A stretch of DNA of 28,468 bases. It comes from CAYNJF01 sp964351745. Its GTDB lineage: Bacteria; Pseudomonadota; Gammaproteobacteria; Berkiellales; Berkiellaceae. Below the pieces are notes generated by a model. That model worked only from the letters and a program-made list of their open reading frames with translations. It did no database searches and was not told where the DNA came from. Where the stretch lies: NCBI GenBank assembly GCA_964351745.1, contig CAYGPI010000025.1, positions 1 through 28,468 of the forward strand, written 5' to 3'. Of the stretch, positions 14,579 through 23,565 are shown one piece after another. Numbering within the stretch: the first letter of the stretch is position 1; each line of letters starts with the position of its first letter. The position numbers and the translations under genes were made by a program.

Positions 14579-15579
14579 CTTCTTACTCAAAAATTGCAGG
14601 AACCGGTGGTTACTTACCTCCTCGAATCATGACTAATCATGATTGGTCTGAAAAAGTTGAAACAACACATGATTGGATTTTAGAGCGCACAGGCATTCGC
14701 TCTAGGCATATTGCTGATGTTGATGAAACAGCTTCAGGGATGGCCATTAAAGCGGCCAAGCAAGCCTTAAAGGCTGCGCATTTAACCCCCCAAGATATTC
14801 AATTAGTCATTGTTGCAACTGCGACGCCAGATAAAGCTTTTCCTTCAACGGCTTGCCTTGTTCAAAAACACTTAGATATGCCAATTGGTATTGCTTTTGA
14901 TGTGCAAGCGGCTTGTTCTGGTTTTATTTATGCTTTAAGCCTTGCTGATCACATGATAAAAGCGAAGCAAGTTACCAATGCTCTCATTATTGGGACAGAG
15001 CTCATGAGTCGTTTAATCGATTGGTCATGTCGTAACACAGCGGTTTTGTTTGGTGATGGTGCTGGGGCTATGGTTTTAAGCGCGAGCGATAAACCAGGTA
15101 TTATTAAGACAAAATTGTATGCGCAAGGTCAACATAGTGATTTACTTTTTGTTGATAACGCACAGATGTTTGATCACACAGGCCTAGACCATGTGACAAC
15201 CACTGATAACTATGGCCGCTCTTTAAGCGAATTTGATCCCGGCCTTAAAATGAAGGGCAAAAATGTTTTTAAACATGCTGTCTCGCGATTAGGCGAGCTT
15301 GTCAAAGAAGTCCAAGACGATGATTCACTTGGCGCGATTGATTGGCTAGTGCCTCATCAAGCTAATGTTCGTATTATTCAAGCGACCGCAGAAAAGCTTG
15401 GTTTGCCAATGGATAAAGTCATTAGCACGATTGAAACACATGCGAATACGTCTAGCGCATCTATCCCTTTAGCTTTGGATGTTGCTGTCAGAGATGGACG
15501 CATTCAGCGTGGTCAAAACTTATTATTTGAAGCATTTGGTGCAGGGTTCACTTGGGGCTCGGCCTTCGTTCAATATTAG
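14575..15579 (+). CDS. fabH: Beta-ketoacyl-ACP synthase III (FabH)
   Basis: Condenses acetyl-CoA with malonyl-ACP to start fatty-acid chains; cytoplasmic dimer of the thiolase fold. The catalytic triad is visible as Cys114 (QAACSGF), His261 (VPHQAN) and Asn291 (HANTSSAS). ERTGIRSRHIA near residue 37 and FGAGFTWGSA at the end are typical. At 334 residues it is longer than the 317 of E. coli, mainly through a loop about 190-225 (FVDNAQMFDHTGLDH and after). Its ATG overlaps the plsX stop (ATGA), which suggests translational coupling. Confidence 0.96.
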   Translation: MTSYSKIAGTGGYLPPRIMTNHDWSEKVETTHDWILERTGIRSRHIADVDETASGMAIKAAKQALKAAHLTPQDIQLVIVATATPDKAFPSTACLVQKHLDMPIGIAFDVQAACSGFIYALSLADHMIKAKQVTNALIIGTELMSRLIDWSCRNTAVLFGDGAGAMVLSASDKPGIIKTKLYAQGQHSDLLFVDNAQMFDHTGLDHVTTTDNYGRSLSEFDPGLKMKGKNVFKHAVSRLGELVKEVQDDDSLGAIDWLVPHQANVRIIQATAEKLGLPMDKVISTIETHANTSSASIPLALDVAVRDGRIQRGQNLLFEAFGAGFTWGSAFVQY

Positions 15580-15587
15580 GAGGCGTT

Positions 15588-16559
15588 GTGGTTGCCAAAA
15601 ATAAAAATTTAGCTTTTGTCTTTCCAGGTCAAGGTTCTCAATCTTTGAAGATGATGAGTTCGTTAGCCGATGAAAATCCGGAAGTTTTATCTCTATTCCA
15701 AGAGGCTTCAGATGTGTTGGGCTTTGATTTATGGCAGTTGACACAAGAAGGTCCTCTTGAGCGTCTTAATCAAACAGAATTCACGCAACCTGCTTTGTTG
15801 GTGGCTTCTCTAGCCGCGTGGCAAGTATGGTGTAAGCAATCGATAATTCGTCCTCAGTACTTGGCAGGGCACAGCTTGGGTGAGTACACAGCACTCGTTG
15901 CTGCTAATGTTCTTGATTTTAAAGATGCGGTACAACTTGTCGCCGCACGCGGTAAGTTTATGCAAGAGGCTGTCCCTGCTGGGCAAGGGGCCATGGCTGC
16001 TATTTTAGGCTTAGATATTGCGACGGTTGAATCGGCCTGTTTAGATGCGGCTAACCATCAGGTTGTTGAAGCTGCCAACCTCAACGCGCCAGGTCAAATT
16101 GTGATTGCTGGTGATACGGCTGCGGTTGAGCGTGCTTGTACTTTATTGAAAAAATTAGGTGCGAAGCGTGCTTTAATCTTACCAGTTTCAGCACCGTCAC
16201 ATTGTGCTTTAATGCAAGTTGCAGCAACTAGATTAGAGAAGATGCTTGACCAAGTTGCTATGCAAGCTCCTGAATACGAGCTATGGCACAATGTTGATGT
16301 CAAAGTTCATACCCAGCCAAAAGACATTAAGAATGCTTTGGTTTCTCAGCTGTACAAGCCTGTTCAGTGGATTTCTACCATTGAAAAACTGGCTTCTCTT
16401 GGTGTCACAGATATTGTCGAATGTGGCCCTGGCAAAGTATTAGCAGGGTTAACCAAGAGGATTGATAAATCTTTAGCACAACATCATTTTGCGACACAGT
16501 CAGATTTATCATTATTAATCGATACATTAAATGAGGTCTCTCAACATGAACCCCTTTAA
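15588..16559 (+). CDS. fabD: Malonyl-CoA:ACP transacylase FabD
   Basis: Transfers malonyl from CoA to AcpP to make the elongation substrate. The N-terminus shows FVFPGQGSQS (10-19); the nucleophile is Ser96 in GHSLGEY and the general base His205 in SAPSHCALM. The GTG at 15588 is taken as start because AGGAGG lies 4 nt before it and the protein then begins just ahead of the FPGQGSQ motif; a longer reading from 15552 would overlap fabH and is unlikely. This gives 323 residues, near the family norm of about 310. It begins 8 nt past fabH and overlaps fabG. Confidence 0.95.
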   Translation: MVAKNKNLAFVFPGQGSQSLKMMSSLADENPEVLSLFQEASDVLGFDLWQLTQEGPLERLNQTEFTQPALLVASLAAWQVWCKQSIIRPQYLAGHSLGEYTALVAANVLDFKDAVQLVAARGKFMQEAVPAGQGAMAAILGLDIATVESACLDAANHQVVEAANLNAPGQIVIAGDTAAVERACTLLKKLGAKRALILPVSAPSHCALMQVAATRLEKMLDQVAMQAPEYELWHNVDVKVHTQPKDIKNALVSQLYKPVQWISTIEKLASLGVTDIVECGPGKVLAGLTKRIDKSLAQHHFATQSDLSLLIDTLNEVSQHEPL

Positions 16560-17298
16560 TTTAGAAGGGCAGATTGCTCTTGTGACTGGTGCGAGCCGAG
16601 GAATTGGTGAAGCATGTATGCTTCAATTAGGTCAGTGGGGAGCGACTGTCATTGGCACAGCCACTTCAGAAGAGGGTGCTAATCAGATTTCCTTAAATTT
16701 AGAAAAGCACGGTTTAAAAGGATTTGGTTGTGTTTTGAATGTTCAACACAAGTCTGAATCTGAAGCTTTGATCAAAGACATTGCAGAGCGAGTTGGTGGC
16801 GTTTCTATTTTGGTGAATAATGCTGGCATCACTCGCGATAATCTCATGGTTCGCATGAAAGATGACGAATGGGATGATTCAATTGCAACCAACTTATCTG
16901 GCGCTTTTCATCTTAGTAAGCTTTGTTTAAAGCCTATGATGAAGGCTAGATTTGGCAGAATTATCAATATTAGCTCTGTCGTGGGCTCTATGGGTAATGC
17001 AGGTCAAACAAATTATGCAGCAGCTAAAGCTGGCCTTATTGGGTTAACTAAATCGTTAGCGCAAGAAGTTGGATCAAGGGGCATCACGGTTAATGCTGTT
17101 GCTCCAGGGTTTATCGATACAGATATGACCCGTAAGTTAAGCGAAGATCAACAGCAGTCTCTTTTAAAAGACATCCCTTTGAATAAGTTGGGTCAAGCTA
17201 CAGATATAGCCCAAGCAGTTGCTTTTCTTGCTTCAGAGATGGCAAATTACGTAACAGGTGAGACCTTACACGTTAATGGCGGCATGTACATGCCCTAA
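16546..17298 (+). CDS. fabG: 3-oxoacyl-ACP reductase FabG
   Basis: NADPH-dependent reductase of 3-ketoacyl-ACP, the first reduction of the elongation cycle; tetrameric short-chain dehydrogenase. It shows TGASRGIG (14-21), NNAG (91-94), and the catalytic Ser144, Tyr157 and Lys161 (NISS, NYAAAKAG) with family spacing. The ATG at 16546 has GAGG 9 nt upstream and matches the usual N-terminus; an ATG at 16531 in the same frame would add five residues. 250 residues. It overlaps the end of fabD by 14 nt. Confidence 0.96.
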   Translation: MNPFNLEGQIALVTGASRGIGEACMLQLGQWGATVIGTATSEEGANQISLNLEKHGLKGFGCVLNVQHKSESEALIKDIAERVGGVSILVNNAGITRDNLMVRMKDDEWDDSIATNLSGAFHLSKLCLKPMMKARFGRIINISSVVGSMGNAGQTNYAAAKAGLIGLTKSLAQEVGSRGITVNAVAPGFIDTDMTRKLSEDQQQSLLKDIPLNKLGQATDIAQAVAFLASEMANYVTGETLHVNGGMYMP

Positions 17299-17381
17299 TA
17301 GGTTAGAAATCTAAGTATTTTGATTTCTGACTAGAAAGGCTATTGGATTTCTGATAATATTTGCACACGTATATAAGAGGA

Positions 17382-17410
17382 TTAGGGCCTGCTTTTTTAG
17401 CTTGTCCTAA
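17382..17410 (+). promoter_or_regulatory. Stem-loop in the fabG-acpP gap
   Basis: TTAGGGC (17382-17388) pairs with GTCCTAA (17404-17410), including one G-T pair, and an inner GCT/AGC closes on a T run. The T run is in the loop, so this is not a normal terminator. In the 166-nt gap before acpP it could shape the acpP leader or attenuate transcription; I find no convincing acpP promoter, though AT-rich TATATAA occurs at 17370-17376. Confidence 0.3.
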
Positions 17411-17464
17411 ATTGTAAGTTTATTGACTAAGTGGAGCTTAATGTCCATGGCAGAGGAAAAAGTA

Positions 17465-17701
17465 ATGAGCAGCATCCAAGATCGCGTTACCGATATTGTT
17501 GTAGAGCAGTTAGGTCTTGAGCGAGATAAAGTTCAAGCTGAATCAAAATTTGTTGATGATTTAGGTGCTGATTCTCTTGATACAGTTGAACTTGTTATGG
17601 CTCTTGAAGAAGAGTTTGATATTGAGATCCCTGATGAAGATGCAGAAAAAATAACAACGCTGAAAGAAGCGATTGCTTACGTTGAAGATTGCCAAAAGTA
17701 A
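17465..17701 (+). CDS. acpP: Acyl carrier protein
   Basis: Small acidic carrier that holds the growing acyl chain on a 4'-phosphopantetheine arm attached at Ser37 of LGADSLDTVEL. The 78-residue reading from 17465 equals the E. coli length and has AGAGG 8 nt upstream. Two further in-frame ATGs (17441 and 17447) would add eight or six residues; the one at 17441 also has a TGGAG upstream, so a longer form cannot be excluded. It sits between fabG and fabF as in E. coli. Confidence 0.97.
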   Translation: MSSIQDRVTDIVVEQLGLERDKVQAESKFVDDLGADSLDTVELVMALEEEFDIEIPDEDAEKITTLKEAIAYVEDCQK

Positions 17702-17734
17702 TTTGAAAATCTATCGTAAGAGGAGAGCACGACT

Positions 17735-18985
17735 ATGAGTAAACGTCGCGTTGTTGTTACCGGCTTAGGAATGATTTCTTCTGTTGGTAATGACGTTGAA
17801 ACTGCTTGGCGAGCAATCTTAGCTGGTGAAAGTGGCATTCGTGAGATTGACACTTTTGATACTTCAGCATTCTCAACTAAAATTGCCGGGCTTGTGCCAG
17901 GGTTTGATGTTTCAGATTATGACATCTCAACGAAAGATGCTCGTAAAATGGGAGATTTTATTCAATATGGCGTCGCAGCTGCTCATCAAGCTGTTCTTGA
18001 TGCTGGTTTGGATAAAGCGCAAACAGATAAAAAGCGCATAGGTGTCTCTATTGGATCAGGTATTGGTGGGCTTGATTTTATTGAAACGAGCCACAACTCT
18101 TTGAATAACTCTGGTCCGCGTCGAATCTCTCCTTTCTTTATACCTGGCGCGATAATCAATATGATTTCGGGTCACGTTTCAATGAAATTTGGTTTTCAAG
18201 GCCCTAATTTAGCTTTTGCAACAGCTTGTACTACGGGTTGCCATAGTATTGGTATGTCGGCACGCACGATTGCGTACGGTGATGCTGATGTCATGGTCAC
18301 GGGTGGTGCTGAGAGAGCTAGTACACCTTTAGGGGTTGGCGGCTTTTCTGCTGTAAGAGCATTATCGACAAGAAACGATTCACCTCAAGAAGCTAGTCGC
18401 CCTTTTGATAAAGGCAGAGATGGTTTTGTTTTAGGGGATGGTGCTGGAGTTCTTGTTCTTGAAGAATATGAACATGCCAAAAAACGTGGCGCTAAAATCT
18501 ATGCTGAAGTGATAGGCTTTGGTATGAGCGGCGATGCTTTTCATATCACGCAACCTGCTGAGGGTGGCACGGGTATGGCTCAAAGTATGCAAGCAGCTAT
18601 TTTAGATGCAGGCATTCAACCAAGTGAGATTGACTACATTAATGCGCATGGAACATCCACTCGCATTAATGATGCTTACGAAAGCATGGCGATTAAACTT
18701 TCTTTGGGTGAGCATGCCAAAAAAGTTGCCGTGAGCTCAACAAAATCTATGACAGGACATTTATTAGGTGCTGCTGGTGCTGTTGAAGTGATTTGGTGTG
18801 CTTTAAGCATTCGCGATAGGATTGCACCACCAACGATAAATTATTCTGAGCCTGATGAAGAATGTGATCTCGATTACGTTCCAAATCGTGCCAGAGAAAT
18901 GGATATTGAGATTGCTATGTCAAATTCATTTGGTTTTGGTGGCACTAACGGCGCTATTATTTTACGCCGAGTTCATTCAGATTAA
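17735..18985 (+). CDS. fabF: Beta-ketoacyl-ACP synthase II (FabF)
   Basis: Elongates acyl-ACP by condensation with malonyl-ACP. Active-site residues are Cys165 (ATACTTGCHS), His305 (NAHGTSTRINDAYE), Lys337 and His342 (STKSMTGHLLGAAGA), and the C-terminal NSFGFGGTN loop is present. TRIND replaces the more usual TPLGD after the first histidine, which is a tolerated variation outside the catalytic residues. 416 residues is normal. AGGAG lies 9 nt before the ATG. Its 3' end overlaps the probable start of pabC. Confidence 0.96.
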   Translation: MSKRRVVVTGLGMISSVGNDVETAWRAILAGESGIREIDTFDTSAFSTKIAGLVPGFDVSDYDISTKDARKMGDFIQYGVAAAHQAVLDAGLDKAQTDKKRIGVSIGSGIGGLDFIETSHNSLNNSGPRRISPFFIPGAIINMISGHVSMKFGFQGPNLAFATACTTGCHSIGMSARTIAYGDADVMVTGGAERASTPLGVGGFSAVRALSTRNDSPQEASRPFDKGRDGFVLGDGAGVLVLEEYEHAKKRGAKIYAEVIGFGMSGDAFHITQPAEGGTGMAQSMQAAILDAGIQPSEIDYINAHGTSTRINDAYESMAIKLSLGEHAKKVAVSSTKSMTGHLLGAAGAVEVIWCALSIRDRIAPPTINYSEPDEECDLDYVPNRAREMDIEIAMSNSFGFGGTNGAIILRRVHSD

Positions 18986-19778
18986 TGGCGAGTCTTCAAA
19001 AGCCTTAACGTTAGACAACAGAGGCTTGCAGTATGGCGATGGTTTGTTTGAAACCATCGCTTTTCCAAATGATTCCTTTCAATTAGAGACACATCCTTTT
19101 TGGTCGTACCATCTCGCTCGACTTCAAAAAGGTTGTGGAGTGCTTGGGCTTAAGTTTGATCAAAAAGAACTTACTGACACCATCAAGTTGCATAGATCAC
19201 AATTTGGATCAGCGATTGTTAAGGTTATATTAACTCGCAATCAAACTGGGCGTGGGTATAAACCTAGTACGGATGACACACAAATCTATGCTCGATCGTT
19301 GCCATGGCAGGCGACGCCACAATCTTCCTGCCAAGTTAAAAGATGGCACCACGTCATCGCAAGTCAGCCTCTGTTGGCTGGCATTAAACACTTAAACCGT
19401 TTAGAAAATGTCTTAGCTTCTCAAGAAATAGATGGGCCTATTGAAGAAATTATTTTGTGCGACAGTCAAGGCCATGCGATTGAGGGAACTAAAAGTAATT
19501 TATTTGCTCTTATGGAAGAGGGCTGGGTTACGCCGCTATTAAATGATTGCGGCGTAGAAGGTGTGGTAAGAGCGTGGCTACTCGATCATTTACCTCTGCA
19601 CGGCATTGCGGTGCAAGAATCTACTCTGCCCTACGATCGACTAAAGAAAGCACGTGCATTATTTCTATGTAACACCGTGATTGGTGTAAAATCTATTAAT
19701 CAAATAGATGAACACTCTCTGAACATAAAAGAAGTTCAACCTATAAAAGATATTTTACTAAAGGTTTGGCCGTGTTAA
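18975..19778 (+). CDS. pabC: 4-amino-4-deoxychorismate lyase PabC
   Basis: PLP enzyme of fold type IV that releases p-aminobenzoate from aminodeoxychorismate for folate. It shows DNRGLQYGDGLFETI near the N-terminus, the PLP lysine in GIKHLNRLENVLA (Lys138 from the start used here), and GTKSNLF further on. Family members start a few residues before ING. Here that place has no ATG, GTG or TTG in frame: the codons are TTC ATT CAG ATT AAT GGC. I place the start at the ATT of 18975; the nearest canonical alternative is GTG at 18939, inside fabF and without a Shine-Dalgarno, and an ATG at 18855 is further in. An ATG at 18985 is out of frame. A branched-chain aminotransferase is the main alternative function, but the fab-mltG-tmk setting points to PabC. 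Confidence 0.85.
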   Translation: MQINGESSKALTLDNRGLQYGDGLFETIAFPNDSFQLETHPFWSYHLARLQKGCGVLGLKFDQKELTDTIKLHRSQFGSAIVKVILTRNQTGRGYKPSTDDTQIYARSLPWQATPQSSCQVKRWHHVIASQPLLAGIKHLNRLENVLASQEIDGPIEEIILCDSQGHAIEGTKSNLFALMEEGWVTPLLNDCGVEGVVRAWLLDHLPLHGIAVQESTLPYDRLKKARALFLCNTVIGVKSINQIDEHSLNIKEVQPIKDILLKVWPC

Positions 19779-20776
19779 AACGATTATCCATTTTTTTTGG
19801 TTTGGCGCTTTCGCTGATGTTGCTGTGTACTGGTATGCAACTGGCGGAGTTTGTTTATAGACCAATTGTGTCAGTAGATTCACTGACCATCAAAATCCCT
19901 TCAGGCCAATCTGTGAGAGACATATTAAAGCATCTAAGCGTTGACCAAAATGTGGAGCCATTTTCTCCCCTGTGGTTTGAAGTATTTATTCGTTTGCAGC
20001 AGAAGAGTCATAAGATCCAAGCAGGAGAGTATTTGCTGCAAAAGGGTATCACTGGGCAACAGTTATTAAAGCAAATTGTTGAAGGTCAAGTGACACAATA
20101 TACGCAGACCATCATTGAAGGTTGGTCGTTTAGAACCTTGCGACAACATTTGCACGAAAATCCTGCCATCAAAAATACAATGATCAGTGAGACTGATCCA
20201 GTTTTACCTTTTTTAAAAGATTCGTTATCTTTGTCACCAGAAGGATTATTTTTCCCTGAAACGTATTATTTCCCAAAAGGGACAACCGATGTCGAATTTT
20301 TAAAAAGAGCCCATGATTTGATGGTGAAGCAGTTAGAGATAGCGTGGCAGGCCAGATCCGAATCTAATATTCTAAAAACGCCTTATGAACTTTTGATTTT
20401 GGCCTCTATCATTGAGAAGGAGACACAGCTGGCCCAAGAATGGCCACTGGTGGCGCAGGTTTTTCATAACCGCTTAAATCAAGGGATTAGATTACAAGCT
20501 GATCCTACTGTTATCTATGGTCTTGGACCTGACTTTGATGGCGATATTACGAGAGAGCACTTAAAAAGAGATACGCCCTATAATAGTTACACTCAAAAAG
20601 GTTTACCGCCAACTCCTATTGCAGCACCCAGTTTTGGTGCGCTGCTATCAGCTGCCAAACCTGCTCAAGGTAGTTATTTGTATTTTGTCGCGAAAGGGGA
20701 TGGCTCGCACCATTTTTCTACGACTTTAAAAGAGCATCAAGACATGGTTAATAAGTATATTAAGAGGCAATCATGA
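19772..20776 (+). CDS. mltG: Endolytic murein transglycosylase MltG
   Basis: Membrane-anchored lytic transglycosylase that cuts nascent glycan strands and acts with the synthesis machinery. A short cytoplasmic start and one membrane helix (about 6-27) lead to a periplasmic LysM-like part and the YceG domain: SPEGLFFPETYYFPKG (155-170), then ASIIEKET with catalytic Glu215 (E. coli Glu218), and RLQADPTVIYGLG. GTG at 19772 is chosen because AAAGG lies 7 nt before it; a TTG at 19766 would be too close. It overlaps pabC by 7 nt and tmk by 4 nt. Confidence 0.94.
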   Translation: MLKRLSIFFGLALSLMLLCTGMQLAEFVYRPIVSVDSLTIKIPSGQSVRDILKHLSVDQNVEPFSPLWFEVFIRLQQKSHKIQAGEYLLQKGITGQQLLKQIVEGQVTQYTQTIIEGWSFRTLRQHLHENPAIKNTMISETDPVLPFLKDSLSLSPEGLFFPETYYFPKGTTDVEFLKRAHDLMVKQLEIAWQARSESNILKTPYELLILASIIEKETQLAQEWPLVAQVFHNRLNQGIRLQADPTVIYGLGPDFDGDITREHLKRDTPYNSYTQKGLPPTPIAAPSFGALLSAAKPAQGSYLYFVAKGDGSHHFSTTLKEHQDMVNKYIKRQS

Positions 20777-21408
20777 CTATCTTAAATCGAGCCAAATTTA
20801 TCACTTTTGAAGGGGTTGAAGGAGTTGGTAAATCCACTAATATTCAATTCTTTGAAAAACAACTGATTCAATCCAAATGCCCAACTTTGCTTACAAGAGA
20901 GCCCGGTGGCACATCGGTTGGGGAAGCTATTCGAAAAGTTTTGCTTGATGACTATGATGAGCCTATTTTAGCTGATACAGAAGCTTTACTTTTTTATGCG
21001 GCCAGATCTCAGCATGTTGCTTACAAAATTAAACCTGCTCTTGAAAATGGGACTTGGGTCTTATGTGATAGGTTTTACGATGCAAGTTTCGCCTATCAAG
21101 GTGCTGGTCGAGAGATGGATTTAGCAAGATTGCAAAAGCTCAATGAGTGGACGCTAGGGCACTTTAAACCTGATATCACGATCCTATTGGATGCTCCCGT
21201 TAGTATTGGTCTTGAGCGCATATCGAAGCGCAAAGCCTTAGATCGCATTGAAAATGAAAAAGCGGAGTTTTTTGAGAAGGTCAGACAATGCTATTTAGAT
21301 TTTGCTCGCCAAGAGCCTGAAAGATACCGTGTGATTGATGCCAGCCAATCCATTGAGAAAGTTCAAGAGCAGCTTTTGCATGTCTTTGAAGCTTTAAATC
21401 ATGAGTGA
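20773..21408 (+). CDS. tmk: Thymidylate kinase
   Basis: Phosphorylates dTMP to dTDP. The P-loop GVEGVGKST is at 14-22, followed by TREPGGT and the DRFYDASFAYQG dTMP-binding segment. At 211 residues it is of normal length. It overlaps mltG by 4 nt (ATGA) and holB by 8 nt, so its translation is probably coupled to both. The set mltG-tmk-holB is the E. coli order. Confidence 0.95.
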   Translation: MTILNRAKFITFEGVEGVGKSTNIQFFEKQLIQSKCPTLLTREPGGTSVGEAIRKVLLDDYDEPILADTEALLFYAARSQHVAYKIKPALENGTWVLCDRFYDASFAYQGAGREMDLARLQKLNEWTLGHFKPDITILLDAPVSIGLERISKRKALDRIENEKAEFFEKVRQCYLDFARQEPERYRVIDASQSIEKVQEQLLHVFEALNHE

Positions 21409-22363
21409 TATTTATCCTTGGCATGAAGGACTTATCAAGTCTTTGCAAGAGCAAGTCCATGCTGGTCGTCTCCCTCATGCTTTACTTTTTGTCGGTGATC
21501 GTTTAAACACAAAACAGTTGATGGTCAGGTTTATTCAATCACAAGTCTGTGAGGGTGATGGGCCATGCCTATCTTGCTCGTCATGCCGAGCGGTTGAAGA
21601 AGACTCGCATGTTGCTATCACGACTTTAGGTTTTGGTGAAGAAAAAAAAATCACTGTCGATGCTATACGAGATTTGCAAGTGTCTTTAAACTTGAAGTCG
21701 CAGCAAAGACTCTGGGTGATGATGGATGCGGCTCGTATGAATATCAATGCCGCAAATGCTTGTTTAAAAGTGTTAGAAGAGCCTAATACAAATGTTTGCT
21801 TTTTGCTTAGTACCGAATCTTTAACAAACATAGCGCCAACCATTGTGAGTCGTTGTGTGAAGCAGATTGTTCCTGCGCCCTCCATGGATGAAGCACATAG
21901 CTTTTTAATGAATCATGGTTTTGATAAGGATGAAGCCATGACGCAGCTTGGCTATTTTGATGGCTGCCCATTTAAAGTGCTCTACTATACAAGGAAGGAA
22001 AATCTTGGGCTACGTGAGCGTATTGGTCAGCAATTTTTCGATCTCCTGAATAAAGACTCAGTCGCGCATGAGATTGCAGCACAATGGCTCAAAGGTGATG
22101 TTGAAGACGCACTATACTTAGTTCATAGTCTTCTTGCAGATCTATGTTATTTAAGCTCAGGGTTAGATCGAGCCTATTTAAAGAACCAAGACTGCATGGA
22201 ACAATTAACAGCTTTGTCTAAAAGCTTAGATGTGAAAACCATGTTTGAGTGGCTAGACGATTGGAAAAGAACCGCGCAAGAGCTTAGAGATACAAATGTC
22301 AACGCACGCTATGCTTTGGTATATTTTTTAACCAAAATAAAAGAGGCGAGTGCTACAGTGTAA
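21401..22363 (+). CDS. holB: DNA polymerase III delta' subunit HolB
   Basis: Clamp-loader subunit that helps open the beta clamp and place it on primed DNA. The N-terminal AAA-like domain has a degenerate Walker A (GDRLNTKQ at 32-39), as expected for the non-hydrolysing delta' subunit, and the zinc module with Cys50, Cys56, Cys59 and Cys62. A sensor-like TIVSRC segment follows. 320 residues is normal. It starts inside the end of tmk. Confidence 0.93.
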   Translation: MSDIYPWHEGLIKSLQEQVHAGRLPHALLFVGDRLNTKQLMVRFIQSQVCEGDGPCLSCSSCRAVEEDSHVAITTLGFGEEKKITVDAIRDLQVSLNLKSQQRLWVMMDAARMNINAANACLKVLEEPNTNVCFLLSTESLTNIAPTIVSRCVKQIVPAPSMDEAHSFLMNHGFDKDEAMTQLGYFDGCPFKVLYYTRKENLGLRERIGQQFFDLLNKDSVAHEIAAQWLKGDVEDALYLVHSLLADLCYLSSGLDRAYLKNQDCMEQLTALSKSLDVKTMFEWLDDWKRTAQELRDTNVNARYALVYFLTKIKEASATV

Positions 22364-22396
22364 GAGTGAGCCTGGTGAGTCAATAAGGAGTCAAGC

Positions 22397-22780
22397 ATGT
22401 CAGAGCAGCCAAATTCAGCACCACCCTTAGATGGTGAAGTCAAAAAAAAGCCTGGTATTCTATCCCTCACAATACGCGATAGGGCTGTTTTATATGCAGC
22501 ATATATGCCTTTCGTTAAAAACGGTGGTCTATTTATCCCAACGAACAAGAGTTATAAACTGCATGATGAGGTTTTCCTATTACTTCATCTTATGGAAGAG
22601 ACAGAAAAAATGCCAGCAGCAGGTAAAGTGATATGGGTCACTCCAAAAGGGGCGCAAGGTAACAGAGCGTCAGGTATCGGAGTTCAATTTAGTGAAGAAG
22701 AAGGCTCACAAGTTCGCAACAAAATTGAAACCTATCTCGCTGGTATGTTACAGTCTGATAAGCCTACGCATACCTTATAA
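22397..22780 (+). CDS. pilZ: Type IV pilus PilZ-domain protein
   Basis: A 127-residue protein of the PilZ fold: FVKNGGLFIPTN (39-50), YKLHDEVFLLLHL, AGKVIWVTPKG and GIGVQF. The RxxxR and D/NxSxxG motifs that bind cyclic-di-GMP in regulatory PilZ domains are not visible, as in the founding PilZ of Pseudomonas, which works in type IV pilus assembly through protein contacts. The position between holB and tatD is the usual one for this PilZ. AAGGAG sits 6 nt before the ATG. Pilus genes are not in the window, so the role is from family knowledge. Confidence 0.9.
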   Translation: MSEQPNSAPPLDGEVKKKPGILSLTIRDRAVLYAAYMPFVKNGGLFIPTNKSYKLHDEVFLLLHLMEETEKMPAAGKVIWVTPKGAQGNRASGIGVQFSEEEGSQVRNKIETYLAGMLQSDKPTHTL

Positions 22781-22788
22781 GATTTTTT

Positions 22789-23565
22789 ATGTACGTTGAT
22801 TCACATTGTCATTTACACCTATTAGATTTGTCAAAAGACCAAGGCGACACGCTTGATAGCGTGATTCAAAGAGCTCGAGATGCTGGTGTAACTAATTTTT
22901 TGTGTGTTTGTACTGAATTAAGCGAATATGCAACGTTAGTTGAAATCAGCGAACAGCACCAGGATATCCATATCTCAGTGGGCGTTCATCCTAACCATCA
23001 ACCAGGCGAAAGCATGAAAGTTGGTGAGTTGATAGAGCTTAGCCAGCATCCGAAGATAATTGCTATTGGTGAGACTGGTCTTGATTATTTTAGAGTTGAA
23101 GGCGATTTAAATTGGCAAAGAGATCGCTTTGCTCATCATATTGATGTCGCAAAGCAAGTGCGCAAACCCTTAATCATTCATACAAGACAAGCTCAAAATG
23201 ACACCATCGATATCATGCGCCAAGAGCGAGCTCAAGATATTGGCGGGGTGATGCATTGCTTTACTGAAGATTGGGATATGGCAACGAAAGCGTTGGATCT
23301 TAACTTTTATATTTCTTTTTCTGGGATTGTGACGTTTAAAAACGCTAAAACGTTGCACGATGTTGCAACACGCATGCCCTTAGAAAAGATGCTCATTGAA
23401 ACGGATTGCCCTTATTTAGCGCCTGTCCCTCACCGTGGGAAGCAAAATGAGCCAAGTTATGTTTCGTTCGTCGCTGAATTTATTGCTCAGCTCCGTGGCG
23501 AATCAGTTGAAACGATAGCTAAGACAACCAGTGAAAACTACTTTACATTATTTAATCCTCTCTAG
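22789..23565 (+). CDS. ycfH: TatD-family metal-dependent hydrolase (YcfH)
   Basis: TIM-barrel metallohydrolase; TatD relatives act as metal-dependent DNases and in peptide or nucleotide quality control. Metal ligands are visible as His6 and His8 (DSHCHLH), Glu95 (AIGETGLDY), His131 (LIIHTRQA), His156 (GVMHCFTE) and Asp206 (IETDCPYLAP). 258 residues is normal. Its place after holB and pilZ corresponds to ycfH of E. coli. No strong Shine-Dalgarno is seen; it starts 8 nt after pilZ and is probably co-translated. Confidence 0.92.
   Translation: MYVDSHCHLHLLDLSKDQGDTLDSVIQRARDAGVTNFLCVCTELSEYATLVEISEQHQDIHISVGVHPNHQPGESMKVGELIELSQHPKIIAIGETGLDYFRVEGDLNWQRDRFAHHIDVAKQVRKPLIIHTRQAQNDTIDIMRQERAQDIGGVMHCFTEDWDMATKALDLNFYISFSGIVTFKNAKTLHDVATRMPLEKMLIETDCPYLAPVPHRGKQNEPSYVSFVAEFIAQLRGESVETIAKTTSENYFTLFNPL

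Noticed and set aside
15552..15587. Extended fabD N-terminus from 15552
   Set aside because: It would overlap fabH by 28 nt and add 12 non-homologous residues; AGGAGG points to GTG at 15588.
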